A stretch of DNA of 64,000 nucleotides. Origin: Mycobacterium gallinarum (GTDB taxonomy: Bacteria; Actinomycetota; Actinomycetes; Mycobacteriales; Mycobacteriaceae). The stretch spans positions 2,232,001 to 2,296,000 of the forward strand of contig NZ_AP022601.1 of the NCBI RefSeq assembly GCF_010726765.1, given 5' to 3'. The position numbers and the translations under genes are program-made. Under the pieces are notes generated by a model. The model was not told the origin of the DNA. It searched no databases and saw only the letters and a program-made list of their open reading frames with translations. How positions within the stretch are numbered: position 1 is the stretch's first letter; each line of letters starts with the position of its first letter. Positions 8,756-17,015 of the stretch are shown here, piece after piece.

Positions 8756-10284
8756 TCAGGCGGCGTTGGGTTCTGGGCCGCCGGGTTCGTGCGGGTTGAG
8801 GATCGGTTCGTAATCGGGTGGTCCGATGAGCCATTCGTCGTCGAATCGCGCGTTTTCGAATGGTGGGACATCGTCTGAGGGTGTGTCATCGGCCCGTATT
8901 GCCGGTTCCTCGATGGGTTCGTCGCTGGGTGGGCGTAGCCGTTCGGGGCGGTGGTAGTCGTTGACGCGGGCTTGGCCGGTGTCCAAGTGCGCGGGCGGGA
9001 TCCATTGCACCTCGTGGTCCTCGTTCATCTGGGTGGTCCACCCGCCCGCGCCGACCATCCGGTTATCCGGCCCGCACGCCAACCCGAGCTCATCGACATT
9101 GGTCAACCCGTCATCGGCCCAATCCTTGGCCGCGTGATGAACCTGGCTGCCATACGCCGGGACGGTGCACCCCGGTTTCGTGCACCCCCCGTCGCGGGCG
9201 ATCAGCATCAGCCGCTGCGCCGGGGACGCCACCCGCCGAGCCCGAAACAGATCCAACGCCGAACCAGTCGCCTCGTCGAACACCGCCAGAAACTGATTGG
9301 CGTGCGCGGCCATGCGGATCACATCGCCGATCGGCACCACCGTGCCGCCGCCGCTGACGCCGACCCCCGCGCGGCTCTCCAAATCCTGCAGGGTGGTGCG
9401 GATGATGATCGAGGTCGGCAACCCGTTGTGCTGTCCCAGCACCCCGCTGGCCAACACACTGCGCCCCACCGCCAGCAGCGCGTCATGCTGGCGCTGTGCA
9501 AGCGTCCGCTGGTCGTTGTCGATCTGGGCTTGGCTCGGAGTGCCCGAGATGCAGGGGCTCTCATCATCGGGATTGCACATCCCAGGCGCGGCCCACTTGG
9601 CGTAGATCGCCTCCAGCGTGGCCGCCAACTCCGGGGTGAGATTGCCCCTCAACGGGCTCATCTTGTCCGAACCCTGCGGGCCCTTTGACACGCCGCGGCG
9701 ACGTGCGCGTTCGGCATCGTCGGGTTCGGGACCGTCCTGGTCCAGCAGGAACAGGGTGCGCTCGGCCTGATCCCTGAGTTCCTTGGGTCCCAATCCGACC
9801 GCGTGGCCGACCAGATCGACTTCGATCTGCGCGCGGGTCAGAGTGTCGATCGCCGGCGGGATGCGGTCCATCGCCTTCCGCAGCACCTCGACATGCTCGC
9901 CGTTGATCATTCCGCGCGCCTGCGCGAGCGCAACACAGGGCAGCACCGGGTCCAGCGGCTCTCCGGTCAACGCGCGGCGCGGTCCCAACAGCGCCGCCTC
10001 ATCGAGGCGACGCCCCGCCTCCGACGTCGAGATGCGCCATCGCGTCGCCAACACCTGACGCCAGGACTTCGCGCCCATCTCCTTGGCCGTCGCCTCGATC
10101 TGCACGCGGGCCAACATCCGGTGGCCCTGAGTCGGCAACTGACACGACAGCGCCTCCAGTTCATCAAGAGCATCAACCAATTCGGACTTCGTCAGCACGT
10201 CGATGGGCAGCGCGGCCAAGTGATCATGCGCGGCACGCAGGGCTGCGATCGCTTCCCGCAGCGCCTCCGCACTGTCTTGAGTCA
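8756..10284 (-). pseudogene. 13E12/DUF222 HNH-endonuclease gene, main body, separated from its start by an IS
   Basis: The DUF222 plus HNH family (13E12 repeat family of mycobacteria), about 509 codons. The N-terminal DUF222 part includes the family-typical GPRRALTGEPLDP, ARRRGVSKGPQG and AAPGMCNPDDE. The C-terminal HNH part shows CTKPGC, then VHHAAKDWADDG, and HHxxxW-like spacing to GPDNRM. The first seven codons including ATG lie on the far side of the IS3-family element (11623-11643); joining them across the 8-bp duplication restores an uninterrupted frame. A TTG just inside the left IS end could still start translation of nearly the whole protein, but away from its own promoter. Function of the family is poorly known; several members are LexA-linked. 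Confidence 0.85.
10277..10284. repeat. Target-site duplication, left copy
   Basis: TTGAGTCA (TGACTCAA on the minus strand), identical to 11623-11630. It is the left copy of the probable 8-bp duplication around the IS. It also supplies the TGA that ends the transposase ORF. Confidence 0.7.
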
Positions 10285-11265
10285 AGAAGGTGGCAGGGTT
10301 TTGCTGTCGAGGTAGGCCTGTTTTGGGGTGCGGTCGGCCAGGGCTTGGTGTGGTCGGATGGTGTTGTAGATGATGCGGAATCGATGGGTTTCCATGTCGA
10401 GTGCGTCGCCGTCGCCGATGTAGCCGCGGAAGAGATGCTCGTATTTCAGGGTTTCGAAGAATCGCTCGATGACGCCGTTGGTTTGTGGTGATTTGATGCG
10501 TGTGCGGATGTGGCGCAGGAGCGGATCATGGCCGGTGAACAGGGTGTGGAAGTCTTTACCCCGGTAGCAGGGACCGTTGTCGGACACGATCGCAATCGGT
10601 GCAGGGGCGTGGCCGATGACGTTGTCCTCGGCGTCAAGGACCTCCATTTCGCCGCGGTCGACTCGCAGGTCGGTGAGGTTCAAGATGCGGGTGGCTTCCT
10701 CGACGGCCAACCGAATGCAGTGCACGGCGTCGCGGCCGCGGCTGGTGGGCGTGACGGTGATGGCCAGGCAGTATTTGGTGACGTAGTCGATGACGGCACT
10801 AATTCGCCAGATCCCGCCGTGGGCGGTCTCGAACTCGGAGAAGTCGGTCTGCCACACCCGGTTGCGCTCAGTCGGCGGATCGTGAAATACCCGGCGGCGC
10901 AACGCAGCCCAAGACTTTCGATCGGCCCGAAAGCCCTGGGGTAACAGCAGGCCACGCCGCCGCAGCGCGCGTTGCACCGACGAGTTGGTTACGTCGTGAC
11001 CATCAGCGCGCATCAGTGCGGCGATCTTGCGGTAGCCCCAGGCCGGCCACGCCTCGGCGTACTTCGCCGCGATCGCTTCGATCCGGTCGACGACCGGCGC
11101 CGGCCAAGGCCCCTTGGCCGGGTCACCAGCGCGCAGTCGGGCCAGCCGGCGGCGATAGGTCCGCTCGGCGATGCCGGCCAATGGCGCGAACCTCGAAACC
11201 GGCAGACCTGCTGCTTCTCTTAGGGTTTCGAGGTCCTGGAAGGACCTGATCGGCCAAAGCTGCAC
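10282..11265 (-). CDS. IS3-family transposase OrfB (DDE integrase core)
   Basis: Catalytic transposase subunit. The integrase core shows the three acidic residues: Asp in VWQTDFSEFE, Asp in AIVSDNGPC and Glu in NGVIERFFETLKYE, then the family-typical YNTIRPHQAL. An N-terminal HTH_21-like region (WGYRKIAALMR) precedes it. The GTG at 11265 is a plausible start (327 aa); the frame continues further upstream without similarity. It lies in the +1 frame relative to orfA, not the usual -1, so either orfB starts independently or orfA carries an indel. The stop codon overlaps the target duplication. Confidence 0.88.
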   Translation of the reverse strand: MQLWPIRSFQDLETLREAAGLPVSRFAPLAGIAERTYRRRLARLRAGDPAKGPWPAPVVDRIEAIAAKYAEAWPAWGYRKIAALMRADGHDVTNSSVQRALRRRGLLLPQGFRADRKSWAALRRRVFHDPPTERNRVWQTDFSEFETAHGGIWRISAVIDYVTKYCLAITVTPTSRGRDAVHCIRLAVEEATRILNLTDLRVDRGEMEVLDAEDNVIGHAPAPIAIVSDNGPCYRGKDFHTLFTGHDPLLRHIRTRIKSPQTNGVIERFFETLKYEHLFRGYIGDGDALDMETHRFRIIYNTIRPHQALADRTPKQAYLDSKTLPPS

Positions 11266-11622
11266 CGCGCTGCCAGATCCGCAGCTGCACCGTGGCTTCG
11301 GCCAGCGCGAGTTTGAGCTGCTCGTTTTCCATCCGCAGCCGACGCTGCTCAGGGCTACCCGCGCCATGCGCGGCGCCGCTGGGCACCTCCTGCAAGCGTT
11401 GGGCCCCAGCCTCAAGGAACTGATGCTTCCACTTCGTCACCTGAGTCGAGGCCACCCCACACCGCCGGGCCGCCTCAGCACAGGTCATCTCACCGGCTAG
11501 AACAGCCAGCACCAACCGGGTCTTCTCCTCGGCAGCAATCTTTGTTCGTCGCGATCTGACCATGACCCACTCAACCTCCTCAACATCAGCCGCGTATGCA
11601 CAACGCGACCCTGCCAAGAAGT
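10285..11622 (-). mobile_element. IS3-family insertion sequence, about 1338 bp, two ORFs
   Basis: Contains an HTH-type orfA and a DDE (rve) transposase orfB on the minus strand. Ends share an inner TGGCAGGGT block in inverted orientation (left about 10291-10299, right about 11608-11616), with weaker similarity outside it. Flanked by TTGAGTCA direct repeats. Removing the element plus one repeat copy rejoins the HNH gene in frame, which fixes the insertion point. The exact tips could shift by a few bases, because the left flank (CTTGAGTCAAG) is itself nearly palindromic. Confidence 0.85.
11123..11563 (-). CDS. IS3-family OrfA (HTH DNA-binding)
   Basis: Helix-turn-helix transposase subunit: LAVLAGEMTCAEAARRCGV followed by KWKHQFLEAG, then a leucine-zipper-like segment (RRLRMENEQLKLALAEA). 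The ATG at 11563 follows a GAGGAGG ribosome-binding site; an in-frame start at 11617 lies almost at the IS end. About the last 45 residues, past the point where orfB begins (11265), look like out-of-frame read-through rather than family sequence. Confidence 0.82.
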   Translation of the reverse strand: MVRSRRTKIAAEEKTRLVLAVLAGEMTCAEAARRCGVASTQVTKWKHQFLEAGAQRLQEVPSGAAHGAGSPEQRRLRMENEQLKLALAEATVQLRIWQRGAALADQVLPGPRNPKRSSRSAGFEVRAIGRHRRADLSPPAGPTARW

Positions 11623-11630
11623 TTGAGTCA
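11623..11630. repeat. Target-site duplication, right copy
   Basis: TTGAGTCA, identical to 10277-10284. In the reconstructed HNH gene these bases encode the end of codon 5 and codons 6-7. Confidence 0.7.
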
Positions 11631-11643
11631 GTGGAGCACTCAT
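11623..11643 (-). pseudogene. 5' stub of the IS-interrupted HNH gene
   Basis: Minus-strand ATG at 11643 begins MSAPLTQ. Seven codons later the IS starts. Splicing at the duplicated TGACTCAA continues as DSAEALREAI, in frame with the body at 8756-10284. The ATG lies only a few bases from the LexA box, where the promoter of the intact gene would be. Confidence 0.75.
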
Positions 11644-11646
11644 GAC

Positions 11647-11662
11647 TCGAACATACGTTCGA
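11647..11662 (-). promoter_or_regulatory. LexA/SOS box of the interrupted HNH gene
   Basis: TCGAACATACGTTCGA is an exact match to the mycobacterial SOS box TCGAAC-N4-GTTCGA. It ends 3 bp from the original HNH start codon. 13E12-family genes are known to carry LexA sites in M. tuberculosis. The box is now separated from the HNH body by the IS, so DNA damage would be expected to affect the transposase genes reading in the same direction. Confidence 0.9.
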
Positions 11663-11769
11663 AACCTAAGAAACCTCTAGAAATAATCCGAAGAGATCTC
11701 TAAGGGTCTCCGCCAAAGCGCGGACTTCTGAAACTGTTGTGACGCAGGGGATTCAGAGCCGTCCGTGAA

Positions 11770-14700
11770 CTAGCCGCCCGCCAATTCAGAGAGTACGTCG
11801 GCGGTGTCCATCGCAGCCACCTCCAGATACACCTCGGCGACCATGTTGAGCCGATCCGCATCCGGTTCCCGACTGACGAGTCGTTCTGCCAACTTCGACA
11901 CCGATCGCGCCGCGAACATGTCCGTGACGAGCACCGTGGGCGTATCGAGCCAGTCCCGGACCCGCGCGATCACCTGGGTAGCCAGCACGGAATCGCCACC
12001 GAGGGAGAAGAAGTCGTCATCGATGCCGATCTTGTCGGCCGCGATGTTGAGCACCTCGCCGACGATCGCGACGAGCGCCGACTCCAGTGGCGTGGATGCC
12101 GGGCGGAAAGCGTTGGCGGCCGGCAGTTCGGCTTGCGCCAACACCCGGGCGGCGGCCTTGCGGTCGAGCTTGCCGTTCACCGTGAACGGGATTTGATCGC
12201 TCACGACGATGATCTTGGGAATCATGTGCGCAGGAACCAGCTCGGCCAGCGCGGCCGCGACGGCGTGCGATTCGACACTCGGGTCGTCGGTACGGACCAG
12301 CGCGGCAAGTACATCCGGATCGCCCGGGATCACGTCGGCCACCGCCGCGTCGATGTGCGGCACCCGCTTGAGGGCCGCTTCCACCTCGCCGAGCTCGATG
12401 CGGTAACCGCTGATCTTTACCCGGTGATCGATGCGGCCGACGAACTCCAAGGTTCCGTCAGGCTGGTATCGGACGAGATCACCTGTCCGGTACCAGGTTC
12501 GACCGTCGTATTCGACGAACTTCTCGGCCGTCAGGTCCGGTCGCCCGCGATACCCGCGTGCGATGCCGCGCCCTGCGAACCACAGTTCGCCCGGTACCCA
12601 GTCCGGGCAGTCCGATCCGTCGGCGGCCGCCACCCGGCAGACGTTGTTCGGGAACGGCATGCCGTAAGGAATCGAGGTCCAGTGCGCCGGCGGAACATCG
12701 ACCTCGCAGATCGTGCCGTGCACCGCGGTCTCGGTCGCCCCGCCCAGCCCCGCGGCGCGCACTGTGGGCGCTGACTTGCGGAGTCCCCGAATGAGTTCGG
12801 GCCGCACCCAGTCGCCTCCGAGCAACACCACCCGCAGCGTGTCCAGCCGATCGCCGCCGACCTCGAGGAGCATGTCCAGCCAGCCCGGCATCCAGTTGAG
12901 GAACGTCACCGAATGCTTGTGGATCAGCCCCGCCCAGACGTCGGGATCCCGACGGTGCGCCTCGTCCACCACGACGACGGCACCACCGGTCCGCAGGATC
13001 GCGAAGATCTCCAGCACCGACATGTCGGCTTCCAGCGACGCCAGAGCCAGACTCCGGTCGGACGGACCGAGTTCGTAGCGGCCGCTGACGAATTCGATGG
13101 TGTTCATCACCGCGTCGTGTGTCAGCTCTACGCCCTTGGGCTCACCGGTCGAGCCCGACGTGAACAACACGTAGGCCAGGTCGTGCGGTTCGACCGGGGT
13201 GGGTTCAACATCGACGGCATGTTGCATTGCCGTCGCGGCGGTGATCACCGGCACCGCGGTCTCGACCGGATCGGCACCACCACAGAGCAGGACGGCCGCC
13301 ACACCGCTCGATTCCAGGATGCGGGCGGTGCGGTCGGTCGGCTGATCGGCACCGATCGGAAGGTAGGCGGCACCGGCGGCGAGAATTCCGAGCGTCGCGG
13401 GAATCTGCTCGGCGCACTTGGGACCGATCAACGCCACCAGGTCGCCGGGACGAACCCCACTGCCGCGTAGGGCTTCCGTGACCGCAAGCGCCCGGGTGCG
13501 TACCGCGCCATAGGTCAGGTCGCCGTCGTCGCTGAACACCGCGGGCGCGTCAGGCGCAGCCACCGCATTGCGGAAGAACCCTTGGTGGATCGTCTCCCCG
13601 CTCGGCGGTGCGGTCGCACTGTTCACCGCGGCGCGGACGGCTCGTTGCGCCGCGGGCACCGCGGGCGGATCGCTTGCGTCCCACGCCGCGTCGTCGGCGG
13701 CCAGCCTGGTCAACTCGGCCAGGTGGTAGGCGAACATCGCGTCGGCGACACCGGGACGGAACGCGTCGACGCGGACGTCCCAGTTGATCATCAGACCGGT
13801 CGCCAGCGGCGTCGCCTGCGCATCGATGAGCACCTGCGGGCCTTGCGAAATGGTCCATACGGGAGCGCCGAACAATTCGGTGACCTCACCGGCGAACAGA
13901 TCGCCGAGTCCGAGCGCGCTGGTGTAGACGATCGGCGCGAGCGTCTGGTTGCCGCGGTGGCGTCCCAGGTCGCGCAGCACCGACAGACCCGAGTAGCTCG
14001 AGTGCCGAGCGGTGTTATGCAACGTCTCCTGCACGGCACGGGTCCGCTCGGCGGGTGTGCTGGTGCGCGTCAGGTCGATGTCGAGCATCAGTGACGAGGT
14101 GAAGCAGCCGACCAGTTTCTCGACGTCGGGGTGGAACGGTTCCCTACCGAACATCGGCAGGTTGAGCAGGAACCGTGAGCCGCTCGACCAGCGCGCCAAC
14201 GCATTCGAGTACGACGCCGCGACGGCCATCGCGGGGGTGAACCCGCGACGGTGTGCTGCGGCGAAGAGTGCATCGCGCGTCTCGACATCGAAGATGTGCC
14301 AAAGTCGGACGCTGCTGCGGGGGTCGGCTTGCTCGGCGAGCGGAACCAGCGGCAGCGCAGGCGATTCGGGGAGTTCGGGCAGGCGCTCTGCCCACCACCG
14401 GCGGTCCTCGTCGGAGGGCCCGGGGTCGGCCGCCGTCAACGCGGCACGGTATCGGCGGTACGTGTAGCCCAGCTCGGGCAGTTCGCCGCCGCGGTAGAAC
14501 ACCGCGAGGTCGGCCATGAACTTGCGGTAACTCACCGCGTCCGCCGCGTTCATGTCCATGTCGACGTGCAGCCGCGTCCGCCCGTCCGGGCGCAACGACA
14601 GGCTCAGTTCGAGCACATCGCCGTCGAGCAGCTGGTGCGACTTCTGCTGCCGAATGGTCTCCAGTCGCTGCTCAGCCCCTTCGGCGTCCATCTCGCGCAG

Positions 14701-15249
14701 GTCGTGGACCGTGACCGGAAGGCCGCGATCACCGATCCGCTGGGTACCGTCCGGCAGAATCTCCACCCGCAACATCGGATGGCGTGCAACAAGTTTTGCT
14801 GCCGCCTCACGCAGACGGGTCGGGTCGACGCCCGCGCCGTCGAACTCCACGTAAAGGTGTGCCGCGACGCCGCCGAGTTGCTGATCGTCGTTGCGGCCCA
14901 ACCACATCGCGTGCTGCATCGGTGCGAGCGGGAAAACACCGTCGTCGTCATCGTCGCTCTCGACGACCGTGTCCGCGGCCTCGGCGGGATCACCGGAGAG
15001 CTGCGCGACCAGCGCCGACCATGCTGCCACCGTCGGGTTCTCCGCCAGCGCGGCGAAGTTGACCGGAATCCCCCGCTTACGCCAGCGACCCGACAGCGAC
15101 ATCATGCGGATCGAGTCGAGCCCGGACGCGATCAGGTCGCCCTCGGGGTCGACCTCGTCGGGGTTCACGCCGAGAAGTTCGGCGACTTCCTCCCGGATGG
15201 CGTGAACGGCGGCACCTCTGTTGTCTGTCGCCCCACCCGCAAAAGCCAC
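11770..15249 (-). CDS. mbtB: MbtB, mycobactin NRPS (ArCP-Cy-A-PCP), without thioesterase
   Basis: Loads the aryl acid on its N-terminal aryl carrier domain and condenses and cyclises it with Ser/Thr to the oxazoline (family knowledge). The 1159-aa protein shows an aryl carrier with SGLDSI near residue 50, a cyclisation domain with the DxxxxD motif (DMNAAD) near 240, an adenylation domain with LFTSGSTGEPKG near 705 and WYRTGDL near 925, and a carrier domain with GGDS near 1085. The protein stops about 70 residues later, so there is no C-terminal thioesterase; mbtT probably supplies it. Start GTG at 15249 has GGAGGAG just upstream; a TTG at 15261 is less likely. Divergent from mbtA across the IdeR boxes. 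It is physically cut off from mbtC-E by the HNH/IS block. Confidence 0.93.
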   Translation of the reverse strand: MAFAGGATDNRGAAVHAIREEVAELLGVNPDEVDPEGDLIASGLDSIRMMSLSGRWRKRGIPVNFAALAENPTVAAWSALVAQLSGDPAEAADTVVESDDDDDGVFPLAPMQHAMWLGRNDDQQLGGVAAHLYVEFDGAGVDPTRLREAAAKLVARHPMLRVEILPDGTQRIGDRGLPVTVHDLREMDAEGAEQRLETIRQQKSHQLLDGDVLELSLSLRPDGRTRLHVDMDMNAADAVSYRKFMADLAVFYRGGELPELGYTYRRYRAALTAADPGPSDEDRRWWAERLPELPESPALPLVPLAEQADPRSSVRLWHIFDVETRDALFAAAHRRGFTPAMAVAASYSNALARWSSGSRFLLNLPMFGREPFHPDVEKLVGCFTSSLMLDIDLTRTSTPAERTRAVQETLHNTARHSSYSGLSVLRDLGRHRGNQTLAPIVYTSALGLGDLFAGEVTELFGAPVWTISQGPQVLIDAQATPLATGLMINWDVRVDAFRPGVADAMFAYHLAELTRLAADDAAWDASDPPAVPAAQRAVRAAVNSATAPPSGETIHQGFFRNAVAAPDAPAVFSDDGDLTYGAVRTRALAVTEALRGSGVRPGDLVALIGPKCAEQIPATLGILAAGAAYLPIGADQPTDRTARILESSGVAAVLLCGGADPVETAVPVITAATAMQHAVDVEPTPVEPHDLAYVLFTSGSTGEPKGVELTHDAVMNTIEFVSGRYELGPSDRSLALASLEADMSVLEIFAILRTGGAVVVVDEAHRRDPDVWAGLIHKHSVTFLNWMPGWLDMLLEVGGDRLDTLRVVLLGGDWVRPELIRGLRKSAPTVRAAGLGGATETAVHGTICEVDVPPAHWTSIPYGMPFPNNVCRVAAADGSDCPDWVPGELWFAGRGIARGYRGRPDLTAEKFVEYDGRTWYRTGDLVRYQPDGTLEFVGRIDHRVKISGYRIELGEVEAALKRVPHIDAAVADVIPGDPDVLAALVRTDDPSVESHAVAAALAELVPAHMIPKIIVVSDQIPFTVNGKLDRKAAARVLAQAELPAANAFRPASTPLESALVAIVGEVLNIAADKIGIDDDFFSLGGDSVLATQVIARVRDWLDTPTVLVTDMFAARSVSKLAERLVSREPDADRLNMVAEVYLEVAAMDTADVLSELAGG

Positions 15250-15257
15250 GCTCTCCT

Positions 15258-15299
15258 CCAAATTAGGCTGCCCTAACTAACTCGGCGAGGCTACCTTAT
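15258..15299. promoter_or_regulatory. IdeR boxes in the mbtB-mbtA divergent promoter
   Basis: 15258-15276 contains AGGCTGCCCTAA and matches the 19-bp IdeR consensus at about 13 positions (an overlapping register from TTAGG scores about 12). 15281-15299, with AGGCTACCTTA, scores about 12. The first box touches the mbtB ribosome-binding site. Both genes are classical IdeR targets, so position supports function. Confidence 0.8.
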
Positions 15300-15343
15300 A
15301 TTCGAGGTGCCGAACACACCTACCCGGAGGGGTCCTACCCACA

Positions 15344-16996
15344 ATGAGCACCGGTCTCGACTCTCAGCACAGCGATCTCACCACCGGTTTCGTCCCATTT
15401 CCCGCCGACCGCGCGAACGAGTACCGCCGCGCCGGGCTCTGGACCGGCCGCCGGCTCGATTCGATCCTCAGCGATGCCGCGACGAACTGGCCGGACCGCG
15501 CCGCGGTGATCGATCCGGACACCACCTATACCTTCGCCGAACTGGACGCGCGTGCCAATCGGGTCGCGTCGGCACTGGCGGAACGCGGTATCGCCCCCGG
15601 TGACCGCGTGATGCTGCAGCTGCCCAATTCGGCTGAGTTCGCCGTCGCGTTGTTCGGTCTGTTGCGTGCGGGCGCCGTCCCGGTGATGTGTCTGCCGGGT
15701 CATCGCCATGCCGAACTCAGCCACTTCGCCGGCGTGAGCGGTGCAGTCGGCCTCGTCGTCGCCGACCGGGTCGCCGGTTTCGACTACCGGGAACTGGCCC
15801 AGGCCCTGGTGAACGAACATCCCCGGCTGGCCCACGTGTTCGTGGATGGCGACCCCGGTCCGTTCCAATCATGGTCGGAGCTGGCCGATTTCGACGGTCC
15901 GATCCGTGATCAGGCGCCGGTCGACCCGGGTAACCCCGCCCTGCTGCTGGTGTCGGGTGGCACGACCGGCCTGCCGAAACTGATCGCCCGCACGCACGAC
16001 GACTACGTCTACAACGCGACCGCGTGCGCGCAAGCGTACGAGATGACCGGCGAGGACGTGTATCTCGTCGCGCTGCCAGCGGGGCACAACTTTCCGCTGG
16101 GCTGCCCCGGCCTGCTGGGCTCGATGACCGTAGGGGCCACGTCGGTGTTCACCGCCGATCCGAGCCCCGAGTCGGCGTTCGCGGTGATCGACCAACACAA
16201 GATCACCGTCACCGGACTCGTCAACGCACTCGCCAAGGTGTGGACGCAGGCGTGTGAGTGGGAGCCTGTGCTGCCGACATCGCTGCGCGTGGTCCAGGTC
16301 GGCGGCTCACGGATGACGCCCGAGGAGGCCCGCTACATCCTCGACGGGTTGACCCCCGGATTGTCCCAGATCTTCGGCATGGCAGAAGGAATGCTCAACT
16401 TCACCCGCATCGGCGATCCTGTCGACGTCGTTGTCAACACCCAGGGAAAGCCGATGTCACCCTTGGACGAGATGCGAGTGGTCGATGAGGCGGGCCGCGA
16501 AGTCGCCCCGGGCGAGGAGGGCGAGCTGCTGGTGCGCGGCCCTTACACGCTCAACGGCTACTACCGCGCCGAGGAGGCCAACGCACGGTCGTTCAGCCCC
16601 GACGGTTTCTACCGCTCCGGGGATCGGGTGCGCATCTTCACCGACGGCCCGAGGGCGGGCTACGTGGAGGTCACCGGGCGGATCAAGGATGTCATTCACC
16701 GCGGCGGTGAAACCGTATCCGCTTCCGACTTGGAGGAGCACCTGTTCGCACATCCGGCGATCGACGCCGCGGCCGCGGTTGCGTTACCCGACGACTACCT
16801 CGGCGAAAAGATCTGCGCTGCAGTCGTCTTCAGCGGACGCGCGGTCACGCTCGCCGAGCTGAACCAGTTCCTCGATGAACGGGGCGTTTCCGCACACTCA
16901 CGCCCCGACGTGCTCGCGCCGATGCCGGCACTGCCCAAGACCGCGGTGGGCAAGGTCGACAAGAAGAAGGTCGTGGCGCAGCTCGCGTCGTCCTGA
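15344..16996 (+). CDS. mbtA: MbtA, aryl acid-AMP ligase (salicylate-type)
   Basis: Adenylates the aryl starter and loads it on the MbtB aryl carrier domain. The 550-aa stand-alone adenylation enzyme has LLVSGGTTGLPK near residue 202, PAGHNFPLGCPG near 247, FGMAEGMLNFTR near 345 and the C-terminal lysine loop KTAVGKVDKKK. In the DhbE-derived specificity code the visible residues are Asn, Phe, Cys and Leu, the salicylate-type pattern rather than the dihydroxybenzoate one (Asn, Tyr, Ser, Val). With the neighbouring PKS the substrate is probably 6-methylsalicylate or salicylate. ATG at 15344, downstream of GGAGGGG. Transcribed from the IdeR-controlled divergent promoter. Confidence 0.93.
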   Translation: MSTGLDSQHSDLTTGFVPFPADRANEYRRAGLWTGRRLDSILSDAATNWPDRAAVIDPDTTYTFAELDARANRVASALAERGIAPGDRVMLQLPNSAEFAVALFGLLRAGAVPVMCLPGHRHAELSHFAGVSGAVGLVVADRVAGFDYRELAQALVNEHPRLAHVFVDGDPGPFQSWSELADFDGPIRDQAPVDPGNPALLLVSGGTTGLPKLIARTHDDYVYNATACAQAYEMTGEDVYLVALPAGHNFPLGCPGLLGSMTVGATSVFTADPSPESAFAVIDQHKITVTGLVNALAKVWTQACEWEPVLPTSLRVVQVGGSRMTPEEARYILDGLTPGLSQIFGMAEGMLNFTRIGDPVDVVVNTQGKPMSPLDEMRVVDEAGREVAPGEEGELLVRGPYTLNGYYRAEEANARSFSPDGFYRSGDRVRIFTDGPRAGYVEVTGRIKDVIHRGGETVSASDLEEHLFAHPAIDAAAAVALPDDYLGEKICAAVVFSGRAVTLAELNQFLDERGVSAHSRPDVLAPMPALPKTAVGKVDKKKVVAQLASS

Positions 16997-17015
16997 CCCT
17001 CCCGGCGATCAGGAC
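16990..17015. terminator. Hairpin shared by the convergent ends of mbtA and the PKS gene
   Basis: GTCCTGA (16990-16996) and TCAGGAC (17009-17015) form a perfect 7-bp stem with a 12-nt loop. Both stop codons are part of the stem. No T-run follows, so it is only a candidate bidirectional terminator. Confidence 0.45.
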
